Positions 10,631 through 19,411 of a stretch of DNA of 64,000 nucleotides are shown here, piece by piece. The stretch is from the NCBI RefSeq assembly GCF_963678635.1, contig NC_087062.1:61175584-61239583 (forward strand), given 5' to 3'. This DNA comes from Symsagittifera roscoffensis. Taxonomy: Eukaryota > Xenacoelomorpha > Acoela > Convolutidae. Under the pieces are notes generated by a model that saw only the letters and a program-made list of their open reading frames with translations, was not told the DNA's origin and made no database searches. Made by a program: the position numbers and the translations under genes. Each line of letters opens with the position of its first letter. Position 1 is the stretch's first letter.

Positions 10631-11230
10631 TTACGTTTTTTCTTTCACTTGGCCTGGGGGTGCTTTCACCTGCCTGAACATCTTTACATGTTGCCCAATC
10701 GGCGCCCTCGTCGTCAGGAATCTTCCAGGTCTCTCTTCTCGATTTCCTTCGTCATGATTCAGTTTCACGTCCTGTAACGGTCTTGCATTCACTGGACCCA
10801 TCAGATTGTTCGACGGCAGTCCCTCTAGATCGGCAAACCTCAAGGCAATGGTAGAGCTGAAGTTTATGCCAGCAGCTATTAACCAGTCCACGCCTGTTAT
10901 TGAGTACAGTCCGTTGACAGAGAACCTCGCTCCGTTCAACATCCTTATGGCATCTGCTGCAAAGTCACCGTCTGAAGATTCAGTATCATCAGATCATCCT
11001 TGTATATGTGGCAGGGAGAAGGTATGGGCCTCAACCCCATCAGAGAGCTCCTGTTTGGGCGTCGCTCCTCTCGACTGGTGCTCGTCGTCTCTGATCTCGT
11101 ATCCGATCTAGAGGTGCTGGTCGTTTCCGCTGTCGGGTTGACAGGTTCTAATCTTCGTCTAGGATTGATGGTTCTTCTCAAGGGCGCTTCCCCCAATCGA
11201 TCTTGTACGTCCGTTTTTTGCCCTGGCTCG
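10631..11230 (-). pseudogene. Linker between SGNH domains (copy B)
   Basis: Two frames (11301-10945 and 10942-10631) carry the Arg/Ser/Thr-rich linker (SRSDTRSETTSTSREERR) and the small globular part that precedes SGNH domain 2, split by a frameshift near 10945 where the left copy reads through. The linker looks disordered and highly basic, which could bind nucleic acid; that is inference only. Confidence 0.45.
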
Positions 11231-12023
11231 CTAGAGCTTTGCGGCCTGTAGGTCGTCACGGCTGGGACCATTCCCAAACTTGTGTCTTTCGATGCTATCA
11301 AAGTGGATGCCGTCAGTAGTCAGTCTGGCCCGATCCATAGCTCTCAGCTCGTGCTCAATATACATAAGGATCATCCGTCCAGCATTCCGACTCGCAAGAT
11401 TCCTCAGGATGTTTTTCCACCTGATTGCTCCTTCATTATGTCTCCTCCCTGTTGCTGTCAACATCTTCGTGCTCATTGGTACAGTGCAGACAGTCAGTAC
11501 CGCCCAGTTGAATCTCTGTCAGAGAGTAGTAAATAGGCACACCATCATCGACTCCCATAGCGCCTCTTCCTCATCTGAGCTTCTCAATATGTAATTCGCC
11601 CTACTAGGATCATTACAATAAGGATTCTCCCTGGGTTCATCAGCTCCACCATCCGAAGAAACTGGGCTATCGTTGCGCCTCCAAACGCCATCACAGTAGT
11701 GATCCAGGAAGTCCTCAAATTTTGGAGCACTCTGACCAAGCTGTCCCCCAGTATCAGATGTGATGTCCCAAGTGGCGGTTGCTGCATGTTTATGGTGGGC
11801 TCTAAGTCGATCAATTGAAGCAGACTCTCGGATCCGTATCCGGAACTCCTCTGAAGCTATACTTCAACTGGTTGTTCTTTTGCACGTCAATTACTCGGGA
11901 CACTTTCTTCGCCGGCATCTCTCGTATCTTTCTGTCTGGGACCCTAGAGCTCCTTGTTGATGATGTTGCATTGCTAACTCCCTCTCTGGTCATCACGTCT
12001 TGGGAGAGTTGTACTCTGCCCAT
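11231..12023 (-). pseudogene. SGNH-hydrolase-like domain 1 (copy B)
   Basis: Three frames (12023-11811, 11814-11584 and 11476-11231) match 8005-7250. Block I Gly-Asp-Ser lies at 11739-11747, the block II glycine region follows, and block V Asp-Gly-Ile-His lies at 11303-11314. The frameshift at block III is shared with the left copy, so it predates the duplication. Right after block V about 146 bp present in the left copy are missing, removing the helix that normally follows the catalytic His. The domain is therefore broken twice here. Confidence 0.6.
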
Positions 12024-12024
12024 G

Positions 12025-12285
12025 TCATCGATTGTTCCATAGGGTGCTGGTCGTTATGGATAGTATTCCTCTTTCTCCATATGCTGCCATCAATAAGACT
12101 TCCGTGGGGGTGTCCCCACGGTTATCATGCCCCAAGATGTTTATCAAGAAGTTCAGCAACATGACTACCTCTGGGTCCTCCAGAGTGAAGTCTCGAACCA
12201 TCAGCCTCCGATAGATCGCATCTACCATCGGTCCTAAAAATTCTCCTGCCAGGTCCATCAATTCGTCCAAGTTGAAGTTAGCCAT
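12025..12285 (-). CDS. N-terminal cassette ORF
   Basis: The first ORF of the cassette on the minus strand. The start ATG at 12285 has an A at -3 and G at +4 (agaaaATGG). The ~75 residues are acidic and predicted helical (MANFNLDELMDLAGEFLGPM). The last few residues (LWNNR) come from sequence shared with copy A, so the ORF ends at the duplication or deletion joint. It probably was the N-terminus of the coiled-coil and SGNH protein. No known domain. Confidence 0.5.
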   Translation of the reverse strand: MANFNLDELMDLAGEFLGPMVDAIYRRLMVRDFTLEDPEVVMLLNFLINILGHDNRGDTPTEVLLMAAYGERGILSITTSTLWNNR

Positions 12286-12673
12286 TTTCTTGCAAGTTTG
12301 ATTTTACTATCGATTCGATGATTTGAAATGAGGTGAGAAATTAAACGATCAATCAGGGTCTAGAAAAGAGGTCACGAATATCACATTTGTCAACTTTACA
12401 CTAGTTTTGCAATAAAATTTATTTAAAACAGTCAGATAAAAAAGTTTTGATCCTAAAATTTATTAAAATCAATTAGTTTCTAAAATTTTGGATTTCGACC
12501 TTAGATTGGAGAGTCCAAACTTTGGATCTATTCCTAAGATCGTCATTCAGTTGTTCATGGTCTTTAACTCCTTCTTACCCAGAGTCTTAATAACATAACA
12601 CATAACATAACATAACACACATATCACACACAACACACCTTTAGTATGACGCCCTCCTGCATGCCACCTAAAC
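12286..12673. other. Non-coding spacer between macrodomain ORF and cassette
   Basis: This is AT-rich with no ORF. On the minus strand an AATAAA hexamer lies near 12419-12424, a possible polyadenylation signal for the gag-pol-macro unit. A short microsatellite of acataac units occupies about 12590-12640. No similarity to the candidate LTR was seen. The spacer may separate two transcription units. Confidence 0.45.
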
Positions 12674-13861
12674 TCAGCCTATACTTAAGTAATATTTCTT
12701 ATGTAAGTATACTTGTATATAAGTATCAGAGAAGATTACGTGTATCAGTGCGTACAGCTCCCGTGGATGCAGTCGTCCTCTGTTCGGATCGTACATTGGA
12801 AGCGAAAGCTCCTTCACTTCCCTTTCCACGAGGAAGTCTCTCAATCTCGTCAAGGACAAGACTAGGTTTTCCGGGTCCACGTGCCGCTTCTCCGTCGCCC
12901 TTGTCACCAAGAAGCATAAGTACTTTCCCGATATCTGTGACGCCGCCGGAGGCAAGGCTGCTACGCCACCTAATCCTGGTCTTTGCTTCCAAAGGAATTC
13001 TATGTTTTTACATTCTCTCTTAAAATCTGCTTCTAACGCTGTCTTAAAACTCATGTCTGCTGTGATTGCTATCGCACATGTTCTATTTGTGAGTATGAAA
13101 TTGCTCTCTGTTAGTATTATGCTACTTGAATATTCATTTGGTAAGTTAAAATATGACTCAACTACCCTCCCTATGTCCGGTTTCTTAGGGTCCTCGCCTG
13201 TTTCCGCTTCTAAATCTCCTGTCTCTCTTGCTGTTCTTAATTTTTTCATTAAAAAATTTTCAGTGTGGGTATGTCCTACCCCCACTCCCCGGTCGAAATT
13301 ATCCATCGACGTCCCCGTCGGTCGCATACCGGATATCAAGTCGAGGTTGGAAGCCGGAATGAGTAGTCGCCCTTCCTGGGCAGCCCAGGAAGGACCTTCT
13401 CGTTCGGTTTTCTTGTATTTCATGTTTTCACGATCTACTTCTTGAATCGTGGCACTGGTATCCTTTGGGTCCGACGACATTTCGTTCAGCCACTCCAAGA
13501 CGCGCAGATTCGTCAACTCTTGTTCGTAGGATTGCTGTTGCTCGTCGTCGAATTCTACCTCGGGTTTCGACCGGTCCTCGATCCACTCCTCGTCCTGATC
13601 ATCGACTATGTCAATGTCCTGTGACACAGTTATATATTCTAGACATACTACTCCTTCCACTATCTTCTTTAGATCTATCCTGTCCACTACAAAGTCATCG
13701 CCGTAAGGGTTATATTTCTTCTTGGATCTTGTCCTGTCTTTCTGTCGAGTCTGTATAGTGAACGGAAGATCTGGTTCCAAATTCTTGGGAACATCCTTTT
13801 GTTCAGGGTCTTGCCGGTCCTCCTCTGCGTAGGGTAAGGTTTCTTCATCCGCTTCAATCAC
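12674..13861 (-). CDS. Acidic ORF with C-terminal macrodomain-like fold
   Basis: This is 395 codons, intact. Residues 1-130 are very acidic and low complexity; 130-240 are charged linker. Residues ~243-395 (about 13135-12677) follow the macrodomain pattern: a strand (AIAITADM), a helix with ALEADFKRE, a GGVAAL turn, a strand YLCFLVTRAT, a helix LTRLRDFL, a strand VKELSLPMYD, a loop, a helix and a final strand IQVYL. Macrodomains bind or hydrolyse ADP-ribose. The usual glycine-rich loops (GxGIA, GCG) are replaced here, so catalysis is uncertain. It lies just after the integrase C-terminal remnant and probably was the end of the pol polyprotein or a separate ORF. Confidence 0.65.
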   Translation of the reverse strand: MIEADEETLPYAEEDRQDPEQKDVPKNLEPDLPFTIQTRQKDRTRSKKKYNPYGDDFVVDRIDLKKIVEGVVCLEYITVSQDIDIVDDQDEEWIEDRSKPEVEFDDEQQQSYEQELTNLRVLEWLNEMSSDPKDTSATIQEVDRENMKYKKTEREGPSWAAQEGRLLIPASNLDLISGMRPTGTSMDNFDRGVGVGHTHTENFLMKKLRTARETGDLEAETGEDPKKPDIGRVVESYFNLPNEYSSSIILTESNFILTNRTCAIAITADMSFKTALEADFKRECKNIEFLWKQRPGLGGVAALPPAASQISGKYLCFLVTRATEKRHVDPENLVLSLTRLRDFLVEREVKELSLPMYDPNRGRLHPRELYALIHVIFSDTYIQVYLHKKYYLSIG

Positions 13862-14360
13862 CTCGTTTGGATCCAGGTCCAGTGGTTGACTTATTCCTTC
13901 CTCTACTTCATTTCCATCGTTCTTTTACCTGGTGCCCTTTTCGTTGACCTCACAAGCAGGGTCCATCATCAGATAATCCCCCTCTTCCATGTCTGCAGGT
14001 ATACACCAATCTTCTGTCGATGGGTTGTGTGGCTTAATGTTTTCGTAATAAGCGGCTCGACCAGTACTCAGTCTATGTAATCTTGAACGGTCCCCTCCAC
14101 TTTTTTAGGAGCTTTTTCGTTCCTTTTGGTGATATGACTTTCTGAAATACCCATACGTGGTCCCCTACCGAACAAGTTTTTGCACCAGCTGCTTTCTTGT
14201 CAAATCTTTTCCTCTGCCTTGCCTGTGCCTGCTGAGTATTTCGTCTACATACGTCGTTTAACTACTGTTGACGTCTAATCACATCCCTTACATAGACTTG
14301 TGGTGACGTTTTCTTACCCTCATACTCTGGGCAGAAGAAAGTCAAGGGCAAAAACGTCTC
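13862..14360 (-). pseudogene. Integrase C-terminal region, broken
   Basis: No long frame is open, but on the minus strand near 14115-14070 a lysine-rich stretch followed by WRGPF is readable, matching the GPY/F-type module found at the C-terminus of many Ty3/gypsy integrases. It lies directly between the integrase core ORF and the macrodomain ORF, so both were probably in one polyprotein. Several frameshifts are present. Confidence 0.5.
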
Positions 14361-15356
14361 TTAGGCGGCTAGCATCATTTGAAGACTAACTCCGGTGGTG
14401 GAATGTTGCGTGCTATCATAAGCCCCCATTAATTGTGGAAGGTATCTGTCCCAATCGGTCACGTACCTGGAACAATATACCCTCAGCATCGATACTAACG
14501 TTCGATTCTGCCTTTCCACTAAGCCATTCGACTGGAGATGGTATGTCGTGGAGTGAGCTTGTGCAACCTGCGAGTGTCTCATAAGCTCTTTCGTGAGTTC
14601 CCCCACAAAAGCTGTTCCATTATCCGTTTGAAATGTCATCGGACAACCATGTCTTGCTATTGACGTATTGATCAGGTGATTGCACATCTCTTCCGCTGAG
14701 GCAGTTATGATGCAGGGCATGGCCTCTGCATACTTCGTGAAGTGATCTATCATGACCAAGATTTGATTATAACCACTGTCTGTCATGCATATCTTTTGGC
14801 GATCAATCAGCACCACCTCGTTGCATTCAGACGACTCGATCGACTGCAAAGGAAATCGTTTTATTTCCTTGGATGCTGGCATGAAAGACATGCTGTTACC
14901 CACTTCTCGCATGCCTTTTTTTATTCCAGGCCACTCAAAGCGCTTCAGGATCCTCTGATATACTTTGTCGATTCCCTGGTGACCCATCTGATCATGCGAC
15001 CTGAACAAAAGTTCTGTCTGATAGAGTTGCGGCAACATTATCGCGTTATACTTGTACAGGACTTGGTCTTCTTCTCTTCTCTTGCAAGCCACGATCCCGT
15101 CCTTGTTCAGATATAACGTTCCCCCTTTCTGCATTAAGTACTGTCGCAGAATGCGGTAACTGTCTTCCTCGAGGTCTCCTTTGTCCGGAGCACCATTTTT
15201 GATCCTCCTTTTCAGATTGCTTGTCATGCGGTCATTTCTGTGCGCTTTTAGTAGGTCCGAAAGTCTGTATCTCTCCTTCAAGTACGTCTTGATGACCCTC
15301 ATCTGAATATTCAGCTCATTGGGCTGGCGCGTGTCTTCTTCCATCTTCACGCACAA
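14361..15356 (-). CDS. Integrase (zinc-binding start and DDE core)
   Basis: This is 331 codons. After a linker, a His-containing segment (SHDQMGHQGI) marks the N-terminal zinc-binding domain, but the two cysteines expected about 30 residues on are lost in a stretch that looks doubly frameshifted (around 14915-14890). The catalytic core is intact: first Asp in VVLIDRQKI, second Asp in FQTDNGTAF, and Glu in NGLVERQNR with exactly 35 residues between, i.e. the D,D35E spacing of retroviral and gypsy integrases. It would insert element cDNA into chromosomal DNA. The start overlaps the preceding ORF by ten bases in another frame. Confidence 0.85.
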   Translation of the reverse strand: MCVKMEEDTRQPNELNIQMRVIKTYLKERYRLSDLLKAHRNDRMTSNLKRRIKNGAPDKGDLEEDSYRILRQYLMQKGGTLYLNKDGIVACKRREEDQVLYKYNAIMLPQLYQTELLFRSHDQMGHQGIDKVYQRILKRFEWPGIKKGMREVGNSMSFMPASKEIKRFPLQSIESSECNEVVLIDRQKICMTDSGYNQILVMIDHFTKYAEAMPCIITASAEEMCNHLINTSIARHGCPMTFQTDNGTAFVGELTKELMRHSQVAQAHSTTYHLQSNGLVERQNRTLVSMLRVYCSRYVTDWDRYLPQLMGAYDSTQHSTTGVSLQMMLAA

Positions 15357-16120
15357 ATCTTTGCCAACGGCTGTGTTTCCTGTTCGAACGGCTGAAGATC
15401 AGTCTTGACTACCTCTTTTTGTGGCAACAGACTTATCGAACGTTTCGATACCGCTATTGTTTCCAGATCATCCGCTGCGTTATCAAAGACTCTTTCACCT
15501 GGTATGAGGTAGCGATCACTGTCAGGGTCTTGATATACCTCCCTGTCTCGATTCCTTGCTCGAGTCTCCACTAGAAGTGTGTGGATCGCTAGCTCTGACA
15601 GTTCCGATCCTGAGCTCGAGTTCCTGTCTGAGTAGGTGTCGATTCCTGAGTTCCGCGAGTTGTAATCTATTGAAGAGTCTGCAATAGAGCACGTCCCCTT
15701 CTCCAGATCAGTTATGTGCCTTCTTCGCATCCATCTGAACTCCCCGGACAAAACTTTATTCTCCAGGTCCTGTTTCTCGTCAGGAACGTTTTCATCTACA
15801 TCAGACTCCCCGGACAAACTTCCTTGTCCCGGGCGTTGATCTTGAACTCGCCGGCTCTTCCCACCGTTCGTCTCCCCGGACAAACAATCTTGCACCAGGT
15901 TTCGTTCAACCTTCTCACCTTCTTTATCCTGGTCCTCAAAAGTAACGTTCCCCTGTTCTTTCCGACCGTATGAAGTACTGGTTAAAACCTCGTGGGGTAT
16001 TGAGGATACTAGTTGCTGAATTATTGTCCTATAATCCCTCTCGTTTTCTTTGTGTTGTCGTCTGGACGGCATGATCTTCACCTTCTTACTGACTGTCAGT
16101 GATGCCACTGCTGCTGCCAT
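15347..16120 (-). CDS. Acidic linker between RNase H and integrase
   Basis: This is 257 codons, highly charged and rich in Ser, Asp, Glu and Arg, with three repeats of a LSGE motif (DCLSGET, GSLSGESD, VLSGEF). It is probably disordered. In most Ty3/gypsy elements RNase H and integrase are joined by a much shorter spacer, so this insertion is unusual. It shares a short overlap with the integrase ORF in another frame and was probably part of the pol polyprotein. Confidence 0.55.
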   Translation of the reverse strand: MAAAVASLTVSKKVKIMPSRRQHKENERDYRTIIQQLVSSIPHEVLTSTSYGRKEQGNVTFEDQDKEGEKVERNLVQDCLSGETNGGKSRRVQDQRPGQGSLSGESDVDENVPDEKQDLENKVLSGEFRWMRRRHITDLEKGTCSIADSSIDYNSRNSGIDTYSDRNSSSGSELSELAIHTLLVETRARNRDREVYQDPDSDRYLIPGERVFDNAADDLETIAVSKRSISLLPQKEVVKTDLQPFEQETQPLAKICA

Positions 16121-16365
16121 TCGGGGTCATCTCTGGTCACTTCTCTCTCTAACAATCCACCCAGCATCCGCATCACTTGCGGTGTGACCTGCAACGTTTT
16201 ATTCAATAATGAGAGGCTGCTAATATTCATGCGAGAGAGTTCCAAGGGCACTCAGGTCCAAGGGCACCGGGTCCTTCTGGGATAGAATCTTTATCTCGGC
16301 TGCTTTCTCTACAGGTAATTCAGGATGTCCTGGGATTGGTTGTCCAGACTTATCCAACCATCTCC

Positions 16366-16856
16366 TCAAGGGAAGCGCTTCATAAATTTCTTTATCCAGA
16401 AACGAGAATCCTTCCTTGATTTCTGTTCCAATCTTTCATAGAACTCGGTTTTCTTGCTGAGATTGTCAGCATTCTGGTGTTCGTCCCGCATCCTGTGCTC
16501 GATTATCATGTGGTAGCCATTCAATCTCACTATCCATCTTCCAATATAACTCTGATCCATCGAGTATGTCTTCAACCAGGATAACGCTCTGTTGTCCACG
16601 CGTAACTTAAAGGGAGCGCTTCCCACCTATGCGCGGTACTTTTCCACAAATGTGACTACTGCAAACGTTTCTGCTTTTGGTGCACCATATTATATTTCAT
16701 CTCAGTGTCACTTAACACCTTACTGCTATATGCAATGGGACAGAGAACAGTTCTTCCATTCCATTCCTGCGCCTGATACAGTATTCTCGAGATGGCTACC
16801 ACTGATGCGTCTGTGTCAAGAAAACACATGCCCTTTTCAGTAGGCATGCCTAGCAC
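16366..16856 (-). pseudogene. RNase H domain, frameshifted
   Basis: Two frames (16856-16656 and 16626-16366) together cover the domain. The first has DTDASVVAI with the first catalytic Asp and an IAYSSKVL strand; the second has LRVDNRALSWL, with the Asp-Asn typical of the later active-site strand, and HRMRDEHQNADNLSKK, which resembles the H-N-x-A-D-x-L-S-R end of gypsy RNase H domains. The break lies near 16650. Two small changes in frame inactivate it in this copy. Confidence 0.75.
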
Positions 16857-16928
16857 TGGCGCTTCGCACAGCTCCCACTTTATGTTCTCAAAGGCCGTTT
16901 GAGCTTCATCGCTCCATTCGAACTTCTT

Positions 16929-17875
16929 TCATTTGTTGCGCATCAGCTTCTGCATCGAATGCACCTTGTCTGCATATCCTTTTATGAACTCACGGTAATA
17001 ATTGGCAAACCCTAGGAAGCTCATGAGCTGTGTGTCCGTTCTGGGAGCCTTCCATGTCAACACTGCTTCTACTGCTTCCGGGTCCGGCCTCACACCATGC
17101 CTGTCCACCATTCTTCCTAGATACTTGATCGAGTCCCTCAGCATCTCGCATTTCGATGGTTTGCATTTTAAATCTGCTCTCTTCATGCAGTCAAAGACCT
17201 CGCCGAGCGGATCAATGTGGTCTTCCAGGGTTGATGTTGCTATGACCGCGTCATCGACGTAACACATCATAAGATTCCCGTACTTCTTCGTCAATCAATC
17301 TGGTCAAAGCCTGAGCCATCAGTTTTTGAATGGCCGTTGCGTTGCACAAGCCGAAAAGCATCCTATTCCACTGGTACAACCCCAACTCGCATGTGAATCC
17401 GGTCTTTTCTCTATCCTTTTTCCCCAGAAGGCAGAACCCAAGTCCAGTGTGGTGCAGAACTTGGCGTCACCAAGTTTAGAGAGGCTCTCGTCTATCCGCG
17501 GTATCGGGTACGCATCTTTTTTTGTTACCGCGTTCAAGTAGCGAAAGTTGCAACAAAACCAAAGCTGCCCCCTTTCTTCTTTGCCATCACTACCCCGCAA
17601 GCCCATGGCGATTTCGAGGGTTCAATCATGTCGTATTCGAGCAACATTTTTATTTCCGCTCGGCACGCTTCCAATTTATGTGGCGTCATTCGTCTTGCGC
17701 CTTCCCTATGGGGAACGGCGCCTTCCTCAATTTCGATTTCGTGTTCGACGAAGTTACAGCAAACAATATCCGCCTTATGTTTTGAAAAAACATCCGCGTT
17801 CCGATTTAAAACCGCCCACAAAAATTCAAATTCTCCCTCGCCTATTTTCCCTTTTAAGTGTTCTATTTCTGGCAA
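16929..17875 (-). pseudogene. Reverse transcriptase, three frames
   Basis: Frames 17875-17534, 17606-17319 and 17294-16929 cover the RT. The N-terminal part includes RRMTPHKLEACRAEI and the LLEYDMIEPSKSPWACGVV motif typical of Ty3/gypsy RTs. The middle has AYPIPRIDESLSKL and TTLDLGSAFW (containing the first catalytic Asp), and the last has the catalytic Tyr-Val-Asp-Asp at 17250-17261 and FLGFANYYREFIKGY of the connection region. Frameshifts lie near 17560, 17400 and 17300. The catalytic residues are kept but the reading frame is broken. Confidence 0.85.
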
Positions 17876-17892
17876 AACCGGTTTGTCAGATT

Positions 17893-19278
17893 CTAGCTCA
17901 TATGACGAGGAGCGTTCGCGGACTTCAGTGAAAACAGTTTATGAATAGATTTCAATTCATTAATCCTTTTTAAAATTTTATCTTTATTGGCATGATACGG
18001 ACAGTCTTTCACACTATATCTCTTCAAGTTTTGTGTCTCTTCATAGTCGGTCCTCATCGGCAAAGCGTAACCAAGTTTCTTTCCACGCTGGATTGAAACC
18101 GTGGTGTCCAGTGTGTTCAATAACACATTGACACACAGTCCGTTTCGAGTTACCGAGAAGCTCCGGCCTAAAATCACTGAGTTTTGACTATTTGGATTCG
18201 GTACCAAACAAACTTGTTTACTATCACTTAACGATATTAAATTTCTCATTCTAAAAATTGCTACTACTGCTTGTCCCGGCTGCTTGTCATTGTCGGTCCT
18301 CATCGGCAAACTGTAACCAAGTTTCTTTCCACGCTGGATTGAAACCGTGGTGTCCAGTGTGTTCAATAACACATTGACACACAGTCCGTTTCGAGTTAAC
18401 GAGAAGCTCCGGCCTAAAATCACTGAGTTTTGAATATTTGGATTCGGTACCAAACAAACTTGTTTACTATCACTTAACGATAATAAATTTCTCATTCTAA
18501 AAACTGCTACTACTGCTTGTCCCGGCTGTAGTTTTACCTTTCTATCTAAAAAGATCTTATTTTCATCTGTTTTTATTCTATTAATTGGTTTCTTAACATA
18601 CTTCCGGTCCGGGTTCCTAATCCTTTTTAGACCGTTGTTCAAGTCAACCATCACGTCGAAATTCCTGACAAAATTTCTGCCCAAGATGAATTGGTTGGAG
18701 TCATCCAGATTCTCTACGACTAGGAAGCTCATCCAAAGATCCCGTCCTCCCATGTGGAGGACCGTTTTTGGTGTTCTTCCGGCTATGTAAATCGCTCCTC
18801 GATTGGCTGCAGCCAGTCGGAGATTCGTCAGAATTAGATTTTCCCTCGTGAAGCCCATTCTTTCCCAAGTCTTTATCGGCATCACACTCACTACCGCTCC
18901 TGTGTCCAGAAGCCCCGTGACTCCAATTTTCTTTCTGTTGGTGTCTAGCAGATGTGCAGTCAAATCTGCTTCGTATCCAATGTGAACCGCGTCTTGCTCC
19001 ATCATGGCGTCATGGCCTATCCTACGGACTTTGAGTTCTTCTTCACCTAAATAGATCTGTCCTACTTGGTCACTGTCTGTTGTCACATATGTCCTCGTGT
19101 AGATGCTAATTTCATCCACGTTCAGCATCACTCGATACGGTCCATAGCTTTCCACGTAGCGCCCGTGAAGCTTCTTTATTCTAGGGCCACCGGTTGTTAG
19201 TAGTGCTTGCACAGTTCTTGACTCAGTGCGTGGCTCCACCTGTCTCAGATAATCTGCATATGTGTCCAAATGCATCAA
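17893..19278 (-). CDS. Aspartic protease and protease-RT linker
   Basis: This is 461 codons. The protease active site is LLDTGAVVSVMP (Asp-Thr-Gly at 18898-18906), followed further on by FILGRNFV, the usual second hydrophobic motif of retroviral-type proteases (Ile-Leu-Gly-Arg). The C-terminal ~180 residues contain two tandem 82-residue copies of a second module that itself has a VILGRSF motif (see the repeat at 18047-18538). The protein cleaves the gag-pol polyprotein. Intact frame; it lies between the nucleocapsid frame and RT. Confidence 0.8.
   Translation of the reverse strand: MMHLDTYADYLRQVEPRTESRTVQALLTTGGPRIKKLHGRYVESYGPYRVMLNVDEISIYTRTYVTTDSDQVGQIYLGEEELKVRRIGHDAMMEQDAVHIGYEADLTAHLLDTNRKKIGVTGLLDTGAVVSVMPIKTWERMGFTRENLILTNLRLAAANRGAIYIAGRTPKTVLHMGGRDLWMSFLVVENLDDSNQFILGRNFVRNFDVMVDLNNGLKRIRNPDRKYVKKPINRIKTDENKIFLDRKVKLQPGQAVVAVFRMRNLLSLSDSKQVCLVPNPNIQNSVILGRSFSLTRNGLCVNVLLNTLDTTVSIQRGKKLGYSLPMRTDNDKQPGQAVVAIFRMRNLISLSDSKQVCLVPNPNSQNSVILGRSFSVTRNGLCVNVLLNTLDTTVSIQRGKKLGYALPMRTDYEETQNLKRYSVKDCPYHANKDKILKRINELKSIHKLFSLKSANAPRHMS
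18047..18538. repeat. 246-bp in-frame tandem duplication in pol
   Basis: Two direct copies, 18047-18292 and 18293-18538, nearly identical, each beginning tcggtcctcatcggcaaa on the plus strand. The period of 246 bases is 82 codons, so the protein gains a repeated module (GRSFSLTRNGLCVNVLLNTL and its twin) without a frame change. The module looks like a beta-rich protease-like or dUTPase-like fold fragment, but no catalytic motif is seen. Confidence 0.9.
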
Positions 19279-19411
19279 AGTAAACTCTGATGGATCACTC
19301 AGATTTCTGATTACCTGGTGTCCTGCTACCGAAACTATCGATTGTATTTAGTTTCCTTGTGGCACCATACCGAACCTCTGCCAGGATATCACATTCAATT
19401 TCATGCTCAAA

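Larger units (their letters stand above)
8578..12049. repeat. Cassette duplication, right copy (copy B)
   Basis: This is the partner of 4478-8001. Read on the minus strand it follows the N-terminal ORF starting at 12285 directly, without the coiled-coil segment that precedes the left copy. It contains in-frame nonsense codons at 9716-9718 (TAA; CAA in the left copy) and 9206-9208 (TGA; TGG in the left copy), but is otherwise one open frame from 10621 to 8732. Confidence 0.85.

Noticed and set aside
12674-13861. Envelope protein after integrase
   Set aside because: The ORF has no signal peptide, membrane anchor or furin-like site; its end fits a macrodomain instead.
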